A stretch of DNA of 44,339 bases. It comes from Thermodesulfobacteriota bacterium (GTDB taxonomy: Bacteria > Desulfobacterota > WTBG01 > CAIYCZ01 > CAIRTM01). The translations under genes and the position numbers were made by a program. The stretch lies in NCBI GenBank assembly GCA_028282925.1, contig JANQGV010000231.1, positions 1 to 44,339 on the forward strand, in the 5' to 3' direction. Below the pieces are notes generated by a model. It searched no databases and had not been told where the DNA came from. It worked only from the letters and a program-made list of their open reading frames with translations. Each line of letters opens with the position of its first letter. The stretch's first letter is position 1. Below are positions 44,265 through 44,339 of this stretch, piece by piece.

Positions 44265-44339
44265 ATGCATGATTGGAAAAGCTTATCGCATGTCCGCTGG
44301 GAATGCAAATACCATATAATAATAATCCCGAAATACCGA
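44265..44339 (+). CDS. tnpA: IS200-like transposase TnpA (Y1 family), 3' end outside window
   Basis: The first 25 codons read MHDWKSLSHVRWECKYHIII and then IPKYR, matching the conserved start of Y1 transposases (the VxWxxKYHxxxxPKYR pattern) that cut single-stranded DNA through a tyrosine. The catalytic HUH and Tyr residues are beyond the window. ATG start, GGAGG eight nt upstream within the hairpin described above. It lies at the boundary of the polysaccharide locus. Confidence 0.82.
   Translation, partial: MHDWKSLSHVRWECKYHIIIIPKYR

Larger units (their letters stand above)
44132..44339 (+). mobile_element. IS200/IS605-family element, left part only (cut by window)
   Basis: The element is recognised from a Y1-type transposase start preceded by a subterminal hairpin and a second long hairpin just before the start codon, the layout of IS200-type elements. 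The true left end could lie slightly left of 44132, and the right end lies outside the window. Confidence 0.7.

Noticed and set aside
1-44339. CRISPR arrays, tRNA or rRNA genes, prophage genes
   Set aside because: No regularly spaced repeats, no cloverleaf with a TTCGANNC arm, and no phage or integrase genes were recognised on either strand.

Overview
The window looks like a chromosomal segment of a Gram-negative bacterium. I lean towards an anaerobic deltaproteobacterium (Desulfobacterota), from the ThiD-ThiN fusion with a short-form ThiC, the large PurL with separate PurQ, the family 4 uracil-DNA glycosylase, the many c-di-GMP/envelope genes and the GDP-fucose genes. That placement is inference; no rRNA or other phylogenetic marker is present. 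No tRNA, rRNA, CRISPR array or prophage was seen.

Left part (1-21.4 kb): mostly housekeeping genes in short operons. Purine synthesis comes first (purL cut by the left edge, then purQ), then a Nudix hydrolase, a leftward thiamin pair (thiDN-thiC, with no TPP riboswitch visible), a RodZ-like membrane HTH protein, a leftward GDP-L-fucose pair (gmd-fcl), a dicarboxylate/amino-acid symporter, miaA, a FlgT-like exported protein, a pgsA-type phosphatidyltransferase overlapping coaBC, a family 4 UDG, a leftward pilZ-mscS pair, and a large membrane protein with a spermidine-synthase-like domain.

Right part (22-44 kb): a surface polysaccharide (O-antigen/exopolysaccharide) locus on both strands. It supplies uronic-acid precursors (UDP-glucose dehydrogenase, UDP-glucuronate 4-epimerase, a second long nucleotide-sugar dehydrogenase) and UDP-ManNAc (WecB). 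It also has an asparagine-synthase-like enzyme that may amidate a uronic acid, a Wzx-type flippase, a Wzy-type polymerase, three GT4 glycosyltransferases, a CapK/PaaK-like adenylate-forming enzyme, a polysaccharide deacetylase and a hexapeptide acetyltransferase. Two less common members sit together: an exported DUF4838/GH67-N-like protein and a NTP_transf_5 nucleotidyltransferase-like protein. No initiating phosphosugar transferase, Wza/Wzc export pair or exosortase is visible, so the locus probably continues outside the window or shares functions elsewhere.

Non-coding signals stand out. An IS200-like element starts at the right edge, with its transposase start just beyond a hairpin that buries the ribosome-binding site. 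About 73 nt of its upstream structured sequence recurs, without any transposase, after purQ. A second, palindromic repeat family appears three times, each copy starting exactly at the TAG stop of the upstream gene (purQ, rodZ-like, udg). Three perfect hairpins lie back to back between gmd and the symporter.
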